Part shown: positions 33,430-43,090 of the stretch, one piece after another | Layout: each line of letters starts with the position of its first letter | How positions within the stretch are numbered: the first letter of the stretch is position 1 | From: Aspergillus flavus | Taxonomy: Eukaryota > Ascomycota > Eurotiomycetes > Eurotiales > Aspergillaceae | Reading direction: 5' to 3' | DNA length: 64,000 nt | Assembly: GCF_009017415.1 (NCBI RefSeq) | Contig: NC_092409.1 | Coordinates: 4,960,001 to 5,024,000 of the forward strand | Position numbers and translations under genes: made by a program | Notes under the pieces: generated by a model | Databases searched by the model: none | Told to the model about the DNA's origin: nothing | Seen by the model: the letters and a program-made list of their open reading frames with translations, nothing else

Positions 33430-36075
33430 TTATACTATACTCTGCCTCCACCGGTCAATAATCTCCCGCTGGCCCGTCTCGACGCCGGGTCGTACGGCCT
33501 TATGTGGCGCAACATAGCTCAGATGATTCATTCCCAGTATAGCATCGCTATAGAATGTATTTGGGTGGACTACTCCGTATCCAAAGGAATCGGTCCTTGC
33601 GGGTGCTTGGTACTGGGCAAATCTCGATGGCACCGGCTGTCCTGGGTGCGCCGAGAATTGGAGAGACGTTCGACTATCGTAGGGAGGTTGGTAGGTCGAA
33701 GTACGATGTAATGCGGCCTCCCTGGAAGCCGGTCTTCCTCCAGGGGCCGGTCGTCGGGCATGAAGTAGGTCCGCCATACTCCTTCGGTACCTAGGCACCT
33801 TCAGAGTCGAATTTCGTGACTCCGCTTCTTTCTGAAGACGTGCTCGGCGTTGAGCCAAGGTTTCCTCTTCTGCCGCCCCTTCGTCTCCTTTCTCCTTGTC
33901 GTTACCATTCATGTGGTCGACCTCCGCAAGTATCTCGTCGGCAAACTCACTTCCCGTTACAGATTTACGGCGGTCCTTACCCTTCAAGCGCTTCAAGCGT
34001 TCGGCCAGAGTCTCCCCTTCATCGCCACTATCACCCCCGGCGGGTTCCTGTGCGTTCTGCGCGTACATGGTAGTCGGACGGTGGTCAGGGGTGCGTGGCG
34101 GAGGCGGTGGTTCACCCCGCAATCTCGCGCGACGCCTGCTCAACGGCTCGCTCTCTTCTAACTCGCGTCTCTCCATAAGACCCAAGGGCCTGTTATCATC
34201 AGCTGCAGTAGCCTTCTCGGGGAAGAGCATTCCGAGGGGCACATCATCATCGCCATCATCTTCTGGCTTGTTGACATCGGGACCTTCCCAGGCAAGGGTA
34301 ACAGGCCGATGTTTTCTATGTTCACTCTGCTTCTGGGCAACAGCCTCTAGCTGAAGGAGCGTTGAATGCATTCCTGCAGAGTTGGCTGCAGTCCGCGATC
34401 GCTGCCGCAGCTCGTGTTTTCTCATTTCAAGTTCCGCTAATAAGGTAGAAGGTGGCCCTGTAAATGGAACCTCCTGTTCGTTGGTTTCTTCCCCTTCATC
34501 TTTCTGGGGATCATGTTCAACATCATCTCTATCATGGGCGCCTTCACGTAATGAGGTACCCTCATGCATGTCTGCTGCATCGGCTTCTGTTTGGTGGTAC
34601 AAGGGATGTGACGCGATTGAACTTGCTCTGGCATCCGAGTCAGAGGAGGGATGGTCGACTCTGAGGGTACTCCTTGACATGTGTTTCTTCTTCTGCGCCG
34701 CCAAGTCCTTAGATGATGCCTTGTGTTTGGCGTACACTTCTGAACCGACAGGACCAGCGTACGGATGGTCCGTGAAGGCAGTGACTGGCGCATTTGTTGA
34801 GGCATCGAGAATGCTGTCAAGTGTCGCAACTGCGGAAGCCTCTTTGACCTCTACGTCAAGTGGTGTGGCGGGCTGTTCAAAGAAAACACTAGCACGAAGC
34901 TGCGGAGGCAAATTCGCTGGCTGCTTCTCACGCTTGGGATCGGTTGCATCGCCTAGAGCCCGACCAGACAGCCAAGGAGCCGATTTTCTGTTTTCGGCAG
35001 TGACCGAACCAAGCAACTGCGTCCGACGCTTTTCTCGTTCAGGGTTAGGCTTCTGTGATAGCCGCGGTGGTAAATTAAGCATCATAGGCACCGGAGCGGG
35101 ATAATAGACCATATCCTCCCCCGTCCGCGGCTCCTTGTATGTCTCCGGTCTGCTCGCCAAGGGCGGCCTTGTCAAAGGTACTTGTCGCCCAAGCTCTTGG
35201 CCTTTATCGTGGGGAACATAATGCACGCCATCAAAGTCGGTGAACAGAACCCTGGCCTGTTGAAAGGTGTCTCCTGACGCAGCCGAGGATGGTCGTTGGA
35301 TTTCACCCGGGATATGACTATACTGGTCATGGTAGGTAAAGTCGGGCTCCGTGGGAACAGGTGGTTGTGGAGGGAGGGTAGAATCGTTAGTAACGTACAT
35401 CATCGACTGGGTGAAACTTTCTTCGGGCATATGTTCGGAAACTTGGGCCAGTCGAGATGCAGACATAATTGACCCTTGGCTGGATGGCACCGTTCCCTTC
35501 ATGGGGTTGCTTTCACGCAAGGAATTGGAGACTGAGCTGACCGAGCGCCTCTTCTGTTCACGATCCATCTTGCGAATTTCGCTGCCAATATCCGCCGAGC
35601 TCGAGCTGAGTTGTTCGGCACTCCTTTCCAGCCTCTCTACATTATTCAAATAAGCACCTTGTAGCGATTGAAGATCCGGAGTAGGATGGCTGAGAGGGAC
35701 GGGTGTATCAGTGGTCGGAGATCGCAGGGGAGGTTCAGGGGAGCCGGCGTAGGCAGCTCTAGTGTCTAGCGGCGCAACGCAACGGAGACTATTAGACCTC
35801 CGGCTTGTCGGAGGATCGGCGAGGTCGTAGTCATCTTCCTCAACCATGTCATAGCTTGTGGAGGTCATGGACCGGATCAACGAACCTAACCGGCCCATGC
35901 TGGAATCCTCGGCAGTTTTGGCTGGCTGCAGATAAGTCCCTCCACCAATATGATCGACATCTAAAGGAAGTTGTTGGAACGTCGACTTGTGCGGCGACGG
36001 GCTCTGGGAGACATCAGAATCGGTCGCGTTGGAAGCCACCTCGTGGTCGGCTTGAGAAACGGCGTTGTACGCCAT
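33430..36075 (-). CDS. Large fungal protein of unknown function with three spaced Arg-rich repeats
   Basis: One exon. I start at the Met at 36075 (MAYNAV), giving 881 residues; an upstream in-frame Met at 36111 would add 12 residues that look like leader. I do not recognise the family. The first half is Ser/Pro-rich with a patch VLFTDFDGVHYVPHD (about residue 280), which superficially resembles a DxDG motif but lacks HAD context. The second half has PLGMLFP and NRPLGLMERRELE, then three related basic segments about 47 residues apart: EPLSRRRARLRGE (about 638), ETLAERLKRLKGK (about 686) and ETLAQRRARLQKE (about 733). No membrane span is seen. A helical scaffold or cytoskeletal regulator is conceivable but unproven. 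A 28-nt poly(A) tract (poly(T) in the transcript sense) lies 73 bp upstream of the start. Confidence 0.75.
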   Translation of the reverse strand: MAYNAVSQADHEVASNATDSDVSQSPSPHKSTFQQLPLDVDHIGGGTYLQPAKTAEDSSMGRLGSLIRSMTSTSYDMVEEDDYDLADPPTSRRSNSLRCVAPLDTRAAYAGSPEPPLRSPTTDTPVPLSHPTPDLQSLQGAYLNNVERLERSAEQLSSSSADIGSEIRKMDREQKRRSVSSVSNSLRESNPMKGTVPSSQGSIMSASRLAQVSEHMPEESFTQSMMYVTNDSTLPPQPPVPTEPDFTYHDQYSHIPGEIQRPSSAASGDTFQQARVLFTDFDGVHYVPHDKGQELGRQVPLTRPPLASRPETYKEPRTGEDMVYYPAPVPMMLNLPPRLSQKPNPEREKRRTQLLGSVTAENRKSAPWLSGRALGDATDPKREKQPANLPPQLRASVFFEQPATPLDVEVKEASAVATLDSILDASTNAPVTAFTDHPYAGPVGSEVYAKHKASSKDLAAQKKKHMSRSTLRVDHPSSDSDARASSIASHPLYHQTEADAADMHEGTSLREGAHDRDDVEHDPQKDEGEETNEQEVPFTGPPSTLLAELEMRKHELRQRSRTAANSAGMHSTLLQLEAVAQKQSEHRKHRPVTLAWEGPDVNKPEDDGDDDVPLGMLFPEKATAADDNRPLGLMERRELEESEPLSRRRARLRGEPPPPPRTPDHRPTTMYAQNAQEPAGGDSGDEGETLAERLKRLKGKDRRKSVTGSEFADEILAEVDHMNGNDKEKGDEGAAEEETLAQRRARLQKEAESRNSTLKVPRYRRSMADLLHARRPAPGGRPASREAALHRTSTYQPPYDSRTSLQFSAHPGQPVPSRFAQYQAPARTDSFGYGVVHPNTFYSDAILGMNHLSYVAPHKAVRPGVETGQREIIDRWRQSIV

Positions 36076-36148
36076 TATGAGATGTGGTTGAGGATGGCAG
36101 GGCGCAATCAAGGGCCATCAAGGGAAAAGCACTTCTGTCGTGTGATCC

Positions 36149-36176
36149 AAAAAAAAAAAAAAAAAAAAAAAAAAAA
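36149..36176. repeat. 28-nt poly(A) homopolymer
   Basis: An uninterrupted run of 28 A on the plus strand, upstream of a minus-strand start codon, so it reads as poly(dT) in the gene's sense strand. Poly(dA:dT) tracts exclude nucleosomes in fungal promoters. Length may be affected by sequencing error. Confidence 0.9.
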
Positions 36177-38959
36177 CAATTCCAAAAGAGGGGAAAGCAA
36201 CTTAAGGGAGTTTGGGGTCCCTCGAGGGAGAGATAAGGCGGGAGAGTCCTTCCACAAGGTTATCGCAATCAAATCGGACGTTAGGGATAGAAAGGAAGGG
36301 CAAGAGAAATTTTTGGGACACAAGATAAGAAATAAGAAGAGAGAGAAGAGGGTAAGCAGGTGTGAACAAACAAAAACGAAAAGGAAAAGGGAAAAAAAAA
36401 AAAAAAACTTGGAAAAGTAGGATTAGGATGACGGATTCAGATTAACAGTACTACTAAAGACGTGCAAAACAGGGCATGAGAGTTGTCATCTCATACATAC
36501 AGTACCATACTTACTGCTGCTGGATGGTGAACGGAATTGGGTAAATCCAGAGGGAATGAAGTACAGTATACTGTACGGAATACTGTGTGTATCACTGTAC
36601 AGTATGTACCTATTTTTGTGTATGGTCAGTGGAATGTAGGTATCCACCAATTCCCCCCTTATAAGACACTTAAAGTATAGTAGTAATAGTAGTATTGTCC
36701 ATTCTTGTTATGTTTCCACCGTTGGTTCCTTTCGCACGGTTGATTTGTATTTTTATATTTATTTTTCTCTTTTTTTTCTTTTTCCGTTTTTTCTTAGGTG
36801 AGCTAAATTTGGATCATGAGGGGAAAACAGACTAAATTATCCGCCACCATGTTTACTTTCAACCCTAGGGCCTATTAAGCCCGATGCGACAAGTACATAT
36901 CTTTACCTCACCCGCACTTGGGAATGCAAGAAAGGAAAATAATCTCGAATCGTAATACTAATTTACAATCCTAAAACTATATTGACAGTCAGTCACATTC
37001 ACACGCATTAAACTTGTCACCTTTGCAGGGACTGCCTGCTTGCAGACGATAAATCTCTGCAAGATATGATACGTCAGGCTTGAGACACCGGATATAGCAA
37101 TTAGTACTCAATTAGATCGACCATAAATCTGAGTCATTAATCGACTCCTGATTTGAGGACGCAGAATTTTATTAGCACAACTACTAATTACAATTAATTG
37201 TCTTATCCTCCGCACTACTCCAGAGTACGCTATCGAGTTGCGCCTCGGTCCTGCACGATTAGTGGAAAAGTTTAAATCGAAGTACTCCGTAGTACCTTAT
37301 CTTACCAGTCTTGTATAGTGAAAACTGAGCATCCAACAGATCAAGACGCTTCATATACATAAGACACTCTAATCTGAATGTTTGGGAATGTTCCTGGATG
37401 CAGTAAATCCACTCGGGAGTAGCGGCTTGGCGCTAGTGGTTTATGGAAATTCCGTGTTCTAGACCCTTTCCTCCTTGAACTGGTGTATTACTTGACTCCA
37501 CTGCACATTTTCAATCGTTCCTCTTTCAAGGGACACTTACGGAGCACAGAGTACAGCATCAACAGATATGTTATAATAAATACGGCAGAGGTATACATTA
37601 GTCTAAAAGAGGACTACTTAATACTTGCAAGGAGGACGAGAGAGCCCTTACTGGTATCTACTGAAATTCTATTATACACTATGCAAGGGTCTGTTATTTT
37701 CCACTTACCAGTACATCCATGTCCACACTATATGACTACTAGTGGCATTAAAGTGCTTATGAGATGTATATTTACTTTTTATATTCTGAACCACAGGCAT
37801 TATCCTCTATTCGAGAACTGTGATACAATAGCATCAAACTTGTTCTTCCGCTGTGTTTTGTCCTGCATTGGACTGACAAGCGGGCATTACTGATGACACT
37901 TCTTGCAGACGATGTACAAGTTATCTGTCTTTAGTCGGCCATACTTGCAGCAATGAGGGGTTTACTCCACAGTGCTATCTCTTGATGATATCTGCTTGGC
38001 CTTGGCTAAAAGCACTCGGTTACAATCTATACCGTATCAGTCGTCATATTTCCACTAGTATAGTCAAGATTGATACTAGGTAGGATAAGTATATCTATAT
38101 CGAAGTACAAGCACATGCAGAATAGTAGCTTCGTACCCCGTCATTGAGACAATATACAGAAAAATAAATAGATCATGCAGGTTGATATAAAGGTAACATG
38201 CAATAACGATAGGTAACAACCCCTGAGCATGCAGCAGACATGCTCAATAAAAAGCGCATAATATCTAGGGTTTGGGCCTGGGAGGCATAGGAAAGGGTTA
38301 CCTAAGGAGCGATACAGTACAAGGTAGCCCATAGGATACCCTTTTAAGTTGCTGATATCCCTTCTCATGTATCAAAAGAGTGCACAGATTTAAGCCTAGT
38401 GAGCTTCAAAAGTAGAAAAGAACCTTTGGGCAGCTGGTTGAAGATCCTTGCAAGGGCTTCACTAATGATTATTATGTTTTTCAGTATGATGCACGTACAT
38501 TCAACCACTCTGGAAAAGGGTGGGTTGTATCAAGAAAAATATCGGATGTACTTCCTTTCTAGGCTCGGGGCATTTCCACAGGTTATACACAAAGTGACAA
38601 GGACAATACGTACTATTTCGATCATATAAATGAGGCCAGGTATAAGCGAGCCTGTGCACCTGGGATAGACTTGAGTTTTCTGCGGTTAACTTTGTTCACC
38701 TGTATGGAGTGAAATTAGACTAAAAAAGCCATCAACACATATCTGTATAGCAAAGGCAACCAAGCATGACAATGACGTCACCGGAGTCAGCCAAGGCCGA
38801 TATCTGAATTCTTTCTCTATAACAAAGAGGAAACACTAGAAGCGCCAATGGCTTATAAAGTTTAACTATCACTATAGTGCATGTCAAGCCACGGGGTCCG
38901 GGCTCGAAGTCGGGGTTCTTAATTTACCCTTAAAAAAACGATAACGGTACACGTGACAT

Positions 38960-38977
38960 CGCGAAATGCGGGACGCG
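38960..38977. promoter_or_regulatory. SCB-like and MCB-like cell-cycle boxes upstream of psf3
   Basis: CGCGAAA (38960-38966, Swi4/Swi6 cell-cycle box core) and ACGCG (38973-38977, MluI cell-cycle box core) lie 100-117 bp before the psf3 start codon. MBF/SBF-type factors drive S-phase genes, including GINS subunits in yeasts, so a replication gene is a fitting target. The cores are short and could be coincidental. Confidence 0.4.
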
Positions 38978-39076
38978 CCTCAAAGCAAAAGGCGACTTAA
39001 AGACGTGGAGGTATCTGGTAAAATTGAAACTAAACTTAGGAGACAGTAGCCAGTTGCACAGTCTAACTACTTCGAG

Positions 39077-39922
39077 ATGTCATACTATGATATTGACTCA
39101 ATCTTAACAGATGCCCAGGTACGTCACAAAAATCTACACGTACCAGTCGGACGTGTTTCTAATGCTCCATGGTGATAGAAATTGCCTTGCACATTTGAGC
39201 TCGAGGTGCCAGGGCTTGGCATTTTAGAGGGCAATCCGGGCGACAATGTAAGCTTATGATTTGGTTCTACAATGAACGAGGATGGCCGTGGACTGACAAC
39301 GTTAGATCAAAGCTGGTACTCGCATCGACCTACCACTATGGCTAGGTGAAATGCTCTCTATCGGGTGAGATCCGAACATGAACCCCCCAAACCACAATCA
39401 GACGGTATCTAAATCAGCAAAGAGCTCGGTTGGGCACTTCTCGTTTAGTCACACTAGATATCCCCTCAGCATTATCAGAACGGGTTATGAATGCCTTAAA
39501 AGCAGACCCTCGGACCGTCGATCTGCGGGCATTAGCGCCGCATTTCTATAGTCTGAGCGAGCGAGTTTTGGAACTTTTCGAGGAAGAGGAGATGGTTGAT
39601 GTTCTTATTAATGTTCGTTTACCTTCTGCACATCCGAGAAGAAGAAAAGAAGAGAAAAAGAAAGTGACTAATAGCTCCTATAGACATTTAAGAAGCGCGC
39701 TTCAGAAATTGCTGACCATGCCCACAACCCAAAAGGTGCTCTTGGCGACGGCGTTGAGTTTCTGAGAGGGTTAGATGAAACGGAAAGGCAGTGTATGTGG
39801 AAAATAACTTTACATCTTACAACGTTCTGGCTTGTTTCTAATCGCGTGATCTAGTGTTCCGCGTGGCCCATGATAGTGCCAAGGAGACACGGATATGGGC
39901 TGGCGAGGCTAAGAAGAGGTAA
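39077..39922 (+). CDS. psf3: GINS complex subunit Psf3 (DNA replication)
   Basis: Six small exons (39077-39118, 39179-39247, 39306-39364, 39423-39612, 39684-39792, 39855-39922) join in frame to 178 residues, the usual Psf3 size; the introns are 58-71 nt. The protein starts MSYYDIDSILTDAQ, a hallmark Psf3 N-terminus. It continues LPCTFELEVPGLG, IDLPLWLGEML, VTLDIPSALSERVMNALKADP and HFYSLSERVLELF, and ends RVAHDSAKETRIWAGEAKKR. These are the beta-rich N-terminal B domain and helical A domain of Psf3. GINS (Sld5-Psf1-Psf2-Psf3) joins Cdc45 and Mcm2-7 to form the replicative helicase in the nucleus. The fourth acceptor is the less typical GCAAAG, chosen because it alone keeps frame. Only the fourth exon stands out as an open frame, so the gene is easily missed. 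Confidence 0.93.
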
Positions 39923-40919
39923 TAAGGATTAACATCCAAATTTAACAGACTGAGCTGTGCTCGTCATATGAGCTATGTCTATTGTTTTGCCAGTCATGTG
40001 CTTAGGGTTTGCTGTGTTAGTGGAGTTATATGGAATTAGCACTCGCATAAAAAGGAGCTTGCGAGCTATTTGGCCTTTTAAGAAAAGTAGACATGAAACT
40101 AGCGATTCGGGCTACAATATATATGGCAGGGATGCACCTACAGTCGGAACTCATGCGGAGTATTTGTAGTATGAAGTCGGAGAAGTGTGCAGGGCCACTT
40201 TTGAATGTCCAGACTTATATGCTTGCGATTTGTGCGGTGAATTACTAGTTAATGTACCTTGGAAGCGTAAGGCGTCCTTTACGTGGGGCTTTGTTTACGT
40301 AGCGGAGAAGAGACATGGCTCGGTCCTCCCTGTGCTTGGGGGGCTGCAGGCCACATGTGGGGCCCGTTTGGAGTGTCCATAACGTGGAGGTTCAGTCCTA
40401 GTGAGTGGGATGTATTCGATTTAAGTCGGTCGACAAGGTCCATGTACAATATACAGTAGTATACAGTAGTATCTCTAATCCTAGGTAGCAAATACTAGAT
40501 CGCTCCAGTAATTGACTCGTTTAGATTACTAATATTAAATATTACTTACTATATAAGCTAACTATTCTATAGTCTTGAATAAGAATATAAGTAGTTGATA
40601 AGAATCATAGACTTAGTATTTAATGATACACCGGCGGCTCGGCTCCCTCCTTATGCTAAAAGCAATATATATAGCTCTCGGTGCGCCTAGCCTTTAAGGC
40701 CAATAAATAGGATTTCCGAGATGTTGGGAATTTTACCTAGTAGTACCTAGGTAAAGCTGCGCCATCCCCGCATCCCGGTCGTTTATTTTCCGACAATAGT
40801 CCTCATGTCTTTACAGAGTCCACCTACTCATCCTCTAGCCTGCGGAAGTTTCCCTCGTCAGCGGTTCTGTGAATCAACAGACTCGGAGTAAACAACAGCA
40901 AGGTACCAGACCCGAGACG
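39923..40919. other. Intergenic region between psf3 and the O-methyltransferase
   Basis: Contains one copy of a decayed repeat (40050-40310, listed separately), then AT-rich sequence around 40500-40640. The open frame at 39975-40169 overlaps the repeat and has no recognisable domain. No intact gene is supported. Confidence 0.45.
40050..40310 (+). repeat. Decayed dispersed repeat, copy A
   Basis: This copy shares blocks with 42549-42955 in the same orientation: GCGAGCTATTTG, then GCGAT-C-GGCTA-ATATATATG, then GAGTATT, GGAGA, AATTACTA-TTAA, and the closing GTGGGGCTTTGTTTAC-TAGC. The match is imperfect, with many transitions and indels. It appears non-coding now, and its identity is unknown. 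Confidence 0.6.
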
Positions 40920-42184
40920 ATGTCGCCGGATGTTATTTCCACCCTCGACGCAATTCAGCCGAGCCAATTTACAGCGCCAGCTGACCGCTTTGCTGCCAAA
41001 GAAGCAGCTCGTCGCCTTCTCGCCGCCTTGAGACGCCCTTTGAGCAAGGCTGGGCCATCACCTTCGAGGGCCCCGGCCTTGTTGCCGGCCGTCAGCCGCT
41101 TCAAGACCTTGGCATCTGGACGAAATGGACAGAGGCCGATAGACAAAATCCAGGCGCAGCAAGGACGCTTGACGAGCTTCTAAGCTGGGCTCATACAACC
41201 TGCGAGCCGAATCTGTTGCGTCGCTTTCTCAGGCACATCGCTGCCCTTTACGTGATCCAGGAGATGGGCGTTGATACATGGCAGTCCACGCCCACCTCCT
41301 TGGCCCTGGGGGCCCAAGAGACGCATGCTGGCGAAGTAATCAAGGCTGGGTACGTGTGCAAGGCGGGCAATATCAATGCCTAGACTGTGACAAGGGAGCT
41401 CATAGGGACTGACTCGCAATGCAGCTTGGATCATTCCATTCCCTGCGGTCGTAACCTCGCGCGCGTTCTGGCCAAGAATGGCTACAAAGAGCCACTTGGC
41501 ATCTCTTCCTTTGACAACTACCGTGATGTCTTCGGGCGGGACTTCTTTAACTACGTTCAAGATCACCCCGAGGCGGGCGGCTCGTTCCAGGGCGTCATGA
41601 CATCGTTGACTCAATACAAGATGATCTGGACGGACGTCTATGATACCCAGCACCTCGTGGCAGGCGCCGACCTGACCAAGCCCCTTTTTGTCGATGTTGG
41701 TGGCGCTCAAGGCTTCGACGCTCAACGCTTGCTGGACCGCCACCCCGACCTCCCTGTCGGCGTCCTCATCGTTCAAGACCTGCCTGAAGTGGTCACCACT
41801 CATGGCAAGGAGAAGCTGGACAGCCGAATCCGCAAGATGGCCCACGACTTCTTCCAGCCCCAGCCCATCACCGGCGCGCGCGCCTACTTCTTCCACGCCG
41901 TGCCACATGACTGGCCCAATGCCGACGTGGCGCGCATGTTTGCCGAGGTGAAGAAGGTCATGACGCCAGGGTACTCCAAGCTGCTGATCTATGAAGTTGT
42001 GCTGCCTGCGCAAGGCGCTACGCACTTGATGACAACGCTAGACCTAGCCTTGATGAGCTGTACCAGCGGGCTGGAAAGGACGGAGGAGGCATGGAGGGCG
42101 TTGAAGGAAGGCGGATTCAAGGTCACGAGCATCTCTAGGCATCCCATGGCTGTGGAGGGTGTCATCGAGGCTGAGATTGAATAG
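40920..42184 (+). pseudogene. O-methyltransferase (SAM-dependent, plant/fungal type 2 family), interrupted by a frameshift
   Basis: The start at 40920 (MSPDVISTLDAIQ) reads through EAARRLLA, then frame is lost at about 41021-41026. The expected continuation RLETPFEQGWAI lies in the +1 frame and runs to a good donor at 41350; the 75-nt intron (41350-41424) and exon 2 (41425-42184) then stay in frame. Exon lengths sum to one base short of 397 codons, consistent with one lost C in a CGCC(C)GCC context. The second frame has a stop just upstream and no early ATG. Motifs are otherwise intact: a winged-helix N-domain (LLRRFLRHIAALYVIQE), SAM loop VDVGGAQG, LPEVV, and FFHAVPHDWP with the catalytic-base His. 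Such enzymes methylate phenolic metabolites. It is either a recent pseudogene or carries a sequencing error. It sits between two decayed repeats. Confidence 0.82.
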
Positions 42185-42490
42185 AGCATACGCCGTAGTA
42201 GTGGCCGTAGATAGATCACTTATATGGAACACACACAATACCCGTATTCATCACTAAGGTTCTACACCTGAGGCGATAAACGGCGAAAAGACTACACAAA
42301 TATCGTCCCGGGTAGCAAAGCTGACTAAGAAGCTGGCTTCTCCGAAGGACGAGGACAAAGACCAAGATCAAGACACAATGAATTACTTTCCCCTTCAACG
42401 TGCTATTGGTCCTCACCCCCACGTTCGTTTGACCTCCTGATTGATACTCCTAGAGCGCACATCATGTGCCCTTCACTAACACTCGATCCA

Positions 42491-42570
42491 TGTTTCGTAG
42501 AAGGATCTTAATAAGTATTGTGTAAGGCCATGGGAAGTTGATTATTTCTTGCGAGCTATTTGACTTTCTC
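42491..42570 (+). repeat. Direct repeat, unit 1 (pairs with 43013-43090)
   Basis: It shares AGGAT-TTAATAAGTATTGTG-AAGGC and GATTATTTCTTGCG with 43013-43090 over about 75 bp in the same orientation, with scattered transitions. The two units bracket copy B of the longer repeat, as target-flanking or LTR-like ends might. Confidence 0.6.
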
Positions 42571-42955
42571 AACAGTAGACTTGGATTTATCAAGTTTCAT
42601 GGTGTTCTATCTTCGTCTAATATACCTATAAATTGAGACCCTAGACAGTTAAAAACAGCTGTAAACGAGCGATCCAGGCTATATATATATATGATAGAGG
42701 CAAGGGTGTACCAATAGTCTAGTCTTATATAGAGTATTGTATGAAATTGGAGAGATCTGTAGGACCTACTATCAAAGTCTAACCTTACTGTACATGCGAT
42801 AAATACAGTAAATTACTAATTAACATCGAGCATATTATATATAAGATACAAGACCGTGTGAGTATAATTAGGAATAACGTCTGGCGGTGTACCTGGAAGT
42901 GAGAAGCGGCATCGTGGGCTGATCCTTTTGTGGGGCTTTGTTTACATAGCAACTT
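42549..42955 (+). repeat. Decayed dispersed repeat, copy B
   Basis: This copy aligns with 40050-40310 in the same orientation but is longer, with extra AT-rich insertions. Compared with copy A many G and C positions have become A and T, which makes it look older or more strongly mutated. Confidence 0.6.
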
Positions 42956-43012
42956 AGTAGCTTCTAGTTGTCGTGGCTGAACTGGAGCATCGGGTCTTGA
43001 GTTTGAAAATCT

Positions 43013-43090
43013 GTTTCTTGGGAGGATTTTAATAAGTATTGTGGAAGGCATGGGATGTCGATTATTTCTTGCGGGATGTGACTTTCGAAT
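43013..43090 (+). repeat. Direct repeat, unit 2 (pairs with 42491-42570)
   Basis: Second unit of the 75-bp direct repeat, ending in GATTATTTCTTGCGGGATGTGACTT-like sequence, where unit 1 has GAGCTATTTGACTT. It lies just past copy B. Confidence 0.6.

Larger units (their letters stand above)
36076..39076. other. 3 kb gene-free divergent interval
   Basis: It holds the promoter of the unknown gene on the left (with poly-A runs at 36149-36176 and about 36392-36406) and the psf3 promoter on the right. The centre (36.4-38.8 kb) is AT-rich, with many stops in all frames. One exact TACTCCGTA sits at 37283-37291 and a CRE-like TGACGTCA at 38773-38780. No gene is supported. Confidence 0.5.

Noticed and set aside
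34382..35104. 240-residue plus-strand frame within the unknown minus-strand gene
   Set aside because: Serine/cysteine-rich antisense shadow with no supporting start context.
36076..36111. Upstream in-frame Met for the 33430-36075 gene
   Set aside because: It adds 12 Pro/His-rich residues that look like leader sequence; the Met at 36075 starts a more gene-like segment. The choice is not certain.
38773..38780. Second TGACGTCA as a psf3 regulatory site
   Set aside because: About one such 8-mer is expected by chance in the window, and it lies 300 bp from the start with no supporting context.
39430..39765. 111-residue protein as an independent gene
   Set aside because: Its first 60 residues are psf3 exon 4. 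The rest is read-through of an intron and a wrong frame of exon 5.
16118..42184. A secondary-metabolite cluster made of the P450 and the O-methyltransferase
   Set aside because: They are 23 kb apart with several housekeeping genes between them, and no backbone enzyme, transporter or regulator is present.
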